Positions 61,131 through 64,000 of a DNA stretch of 64,000 nt are shown here, piece after piece; within the stretch, counting starts at the first letter, position 1, and the number at the start of each line of letters is the position of its first letter. The DNA is from Diogma glabrata (Eukaryota; Arthropoda; Insecta; Diptera; Cylindrotomidae). The position numbers and the translations under genes are program-made. The stretch is from NCBI GenBank assembly GCA_963693315.1, contig OY856186.1, positions 461,101,858 through 461,165,857 on the forward strand. The letters are read 5' to 3'. Below the pieces are notes generated by a model that had not been told where the DNA came from, did not search any database, and was given only the letters and a program-made list of their open reading frames with translations.

Positions 61131-61420
61131 GTCAATAGCTTTATGTTAATCAATAACTATTAAAGATTATAATTGTACGAATCAAAATAATTTTTTATAA
61201 ACTCCTAATAAAATTACGTCACTATTTTATTCCTCCGCACGGTAATTCGAATGATCTATTGCAATCTTAGAGTATATATAAATATAGAGAGAACATAACT
61301 TTAAAATTGTATGAAGAGAGACATAAGAAATCGTGTTCACAAAAATGTCATATTCAATTTCTCATTTCGCCATTTGCATTTCTGTTTATTTACAACAACC
61401 AACTATTGTATTAAATTATA
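61131..61420. other. gypsy 5' side; 5' LTR not found
   Basis: No match to the 3' LTR and no tRNA-type primer site upstream of the ATG. The element is either truncated at 5' or its LTR was replaced by the neighbouring foldback, whose left arm may begin here. Confidence 0.5.
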
Positions 61421-64000
61421 AATTAAAAACAATTAAATAATTTAAAACGAAACAAAAAGTACAATCTATTATTTTTAGTTGTGCTAATTTTTATAAAATG
61501 AATGAAAATAATTACGAGAGTATTTTACATTTATTGTGTTATTTCCAGTGATTTTATAATAGTGAATATTTTATTATTTTATAATGCCAATGTTCAAATA
61601 TTTAAGTTATGTATACATCCTGAAAGTATATTATGAAAACCAGCTGGCGACCAACTTTTCATTATTGCGTAGTTTATTTTTAATAGATAAAAGATTAAAA
61701 TTTATATGTTTGGTTAGAATCAAATCCTAATCTGTCATTTTTCTTATTTCTTTTTATATAGTAGCAGTGAGGGAGAAACTATTATTTTTTTGTGGTAGGT
61801 TTTTTTCTTATAGATTTAAAAGAAATTTGCAATAATTGTACAATTTTGAATCAAATGAAAAATTTTCGCACGTCTTTGGGAAGACAAACCGGTTTCTCTC
61901 TCAGAGAAATAAAGGAAAACAAACAAACAAAAAAACGATTTGACAGAAGATCAGTCACCATTAATATTAGTTATGGTGGTCGGTTGATTGCAATGCAATT
62001 GCATAAATTAAAAAAAAATGCTTTTTTATTCGCCTATATATTAAAGTGTTACTTTATTACTGTGATCTGCGGCTTTAAAGTATCACTTTTCAACTATTTA
62101 TTTTGTCGTCATAGCTACGTCCAAAAAAGTAAAAAGCATTTGTATTTGTTTAAATTCTATGAACAATAAATTTTTTTATCAAAGCAACCCGCAAATTCAA
62201 AATTTCATTATTCAATTAAAATAGTTGTTATCATTTGTTGTCATAGAATTTGGAAAAAATAATAAATATTTTTTCAAAGGTTACTTGTTCCACATATTTT
62301 TATTTTAAAATTTATGAAAATAAAAATGAAGATAAATAATTTTTTCGGCTAACGGCTGTAAAGTTTAACTTTACTGCCGCTGGGGAGTAGCTAAAGTCTT
62401 ACTTTTTAGCCGGCGGCTGCAAAAGTGACGTCATTTTTACTTTTTCTGCCGGCGGCTGTAAAGTAACTTCCATATTTTTACGGCGGCTGTAAAGTAATTT
62501 TCATATTTTTACGGCGGCTGTAAAGTAATTTTCATATTTTTACGGCGGCAGTAAAGTAAAATAAAATGATATTATTAATTTGTTCAAAACAGAATGCATT
62601 TCAGTTCATTTTAATGAATAAAAATAAAAAAAAATTAATTTCAGAAAATTTATTACCTAAAACATATTTTTAAAAAATTTGATGCATTAATTTCATATTT
62701 TTAAACAAATTTAAACGTTTGCCGAAAAAATAGTGTATTGAATTCGGAGCTAAAGTGACTTTTTGTGTTTCGTCTATAATTGTCGGCCTCCCTACGGTCG
62801 GCCGCCAAACTATAGACTCAACACAAAAAGTACGACTTTAGCTCCTAATTCAATAATATACTATTAATTTAGAATAAACAACTTTTTCGGCTAACGGCTG
62901 TAAAGTTTAACTTTACTGCCGCTGGGGAATAGCTAAAGTCTTACTTTTTAGCCGGCGGCTGCAAAAGTGACGTCATTTTTACTTTTTCTGCCGGCGGCTG
63001 TAAAGTAACTTCCATATTTTTACGGCGGCTGTAAAGTAATTTTCATATTTTTACGGCGGCTGTAAAGTAATTTTCATATTTTTACGGCGGCAGTAAAGTA
63101 AAATAAAATGATATTATTAATTTGTTCAAAACAGAATGCATTTCAGTTCATTTTAATGAATAAAAATAAAAAAAAATTAATTTCAGAAAATTTATTACCT
63201 AAAACATATTTTTAAAAAATTTGATGCATTAATTTCATATTTTTAAACAAATTTAAACGTTTGCCGAAAAAATAGTGTATTGAATTCGGATCTAAAGTGA
63301 CTTTTTGTGTTTCGTCTATAATTGTCGGCCTCCCTACGGTCGGCCGCCAAACTATAGACTCAACACAAAAAGTACGACTTTAGCTCCTAATTCAATAATA
63401 TACTATTTCTTAAAATATTTTGCTTGCGGCCAACCGACCACCATAACTAATATTAATCGTGATTGATCTTCTGTCAAATCGTTTTTTTGTTTGTTTGTTT
63501 TTCTTTATTTCTCTGAGAGAGAAACCGGTTTGTCTTCCCAAAGACGTGCATAAATTTTTCATTTGATTCAAAATTGTACAATTATTGCGAGTTTCTTTTA
63601 AATCTATAAGAAAAAAACCTACCATAAAAAAATAATAGTTTCTCCCTCACTGCTACTATATAAAAAGAAATAAGAAAAATGACAGATTAGGATTTGATTC
63701 TAACCAAATATATAAATTTTAATCTTTTATCTATTAAAAATAAACTACACAATAATGAAAAGTTGGTCGCCAGCTAGTTTTCATAATATACTTTCAGGAT
63801 GTATACATAACTTAAATATTTGCACATTTGCATTACAAAATAATAAAATGTTTACTATTATAAAATCACTGGAAATAACACAATAAATGTAAAATACTCT
63901 CGTAATTATTTTTATTCATTTTATAAAAATTAGCACAACTAAAAATAATAGATTGTACTTTTTGTTTCGTTTTAAATTATTTAATTGTTTTTAATTTATA
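61421..64000. mobile_element. large foldback element, runs off right edge
   Basis: The left arm 61421-61987 and right arm 63431-64000 are inverted copies with few differences (for example GAAAACCAGCTGGCGACCA and its complement), and the arms continue past the window. Between them are two direct repeats (62335-62870 and 62877-63410). Both arms hold the same small reading frame (61792-62169, 63410-63625; MVGFFLIDLKE…TGFSLREIK), which I regard as a repeat artefact. No transposase is seen. Confidence 0.85.
62335..63410. repeat. two 0.54-kb direct repeats inside the foldback
   Basis: Offset 542 bp, nearly identical. Each starts TTTTTCGGCTAACGGCTGTA and has three to four tandem units of about 31 bp, TTTTTACGGCGGCTGTAAAG. 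Each ends in a hairpin (62739-62852; 63279-63399) with arms GAGCTAAAGTGACTTTTTGT and tip GTCGGCCTCCCTACGGTCGG. Confidence 0.9.

Noticed and set aside
61792..63625. Duplicate frame MVGFFLIDLKE…TGFSLREIK in both foldback arms
   Set aside because: Present only because the arms are inverted copies; the frames diverge at their ends and have no known domain.

Overview
This window looks like an AT-rich insect (or other arthropod) nuclear genome, made almost entirely of transposable elements. The supports are: spliced reading frames with short introns (63, 57 and 65 bp), a copia element primed by the internal half of tRNA-iMet, hAT, LINE and Ty3/gypsy elements typical of arthropods, many hairpin MITEs, and long (TA)n tracts. 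No rRNA gene, canonical tRNA gene, CRISPR array or bacterial operon is visible. Only one stretch (14.6-16.2 kb, + strand) looks like a host gene, and I do not recognise its product.

Layout, left to right. 1-668 (-): first two exons of a transposase-like gene that runs off the left edge. 1412-5731 (+): intact Ty1/copia element with identical 134-bp LTRs and a 1318-aa gag-pol ORF. 6.9-7.7 kb: double hairpin, a hAT-like end, a dispersed repeat and a tRNA-like SINE head. 8040-12496: hAT element with an 8-bp target duplication; its GTF2IRD2-like transposase is decayed and split by a nested long-inverted-repeat element. 12.8-13.5 kb: two hairpin elements. 14.6-16.2 kb: candidate five-exon host gene end. 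16.3 kb: hammerhead-like fold. 17795-19195: element with perfect 36-bp inverted ends and a transposase-like fragment. 19.7-22.9 kb: second hAT (ZMYM1-like) split by a LINE. 23.5-27.1 kb: tandem satellite-like blocks.

28.7-30.3 kb holds one copy of a (TA)n-ended repeat, here called R. 30460-43412 (-) holds a transposase-like gene of about 605 codons, cut by an 11.1-kb LTR retrotransposon (31106-42236). That element has 3.48-kb LTRs, a tRNA-Lys primer site on the minus strand and no visible gag-pol. 43.7-46.4 kb: decayed CR1/jockey-like LINE (-). 46.4-51 kb: MITEs in AT-rich DNA. 51.2-56 kb: inverted second copy of R, disrupted by a tandem duplication and a foldback that itself carries a nested MITE. 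56558-61130 (-): Ty3/gypsy element with a 3' LTR, a broken integrase end and no visible 5' LTR. 61421-64000: foldback with at least 567-bp arms around two 0.54-kb direct repeats, running off the right edge.

The genes do not form a pathway. The common theme is nested insertion, and in several places the target site can be read exactly. The most original material is the transposase-like family seen in three diverged forms (1-668, 18181-18672, 30460-43412), one inside a complete pair of inverted ends, and the long-LTR element whose LTRs are built from 25-bp monomers grouped in fours.
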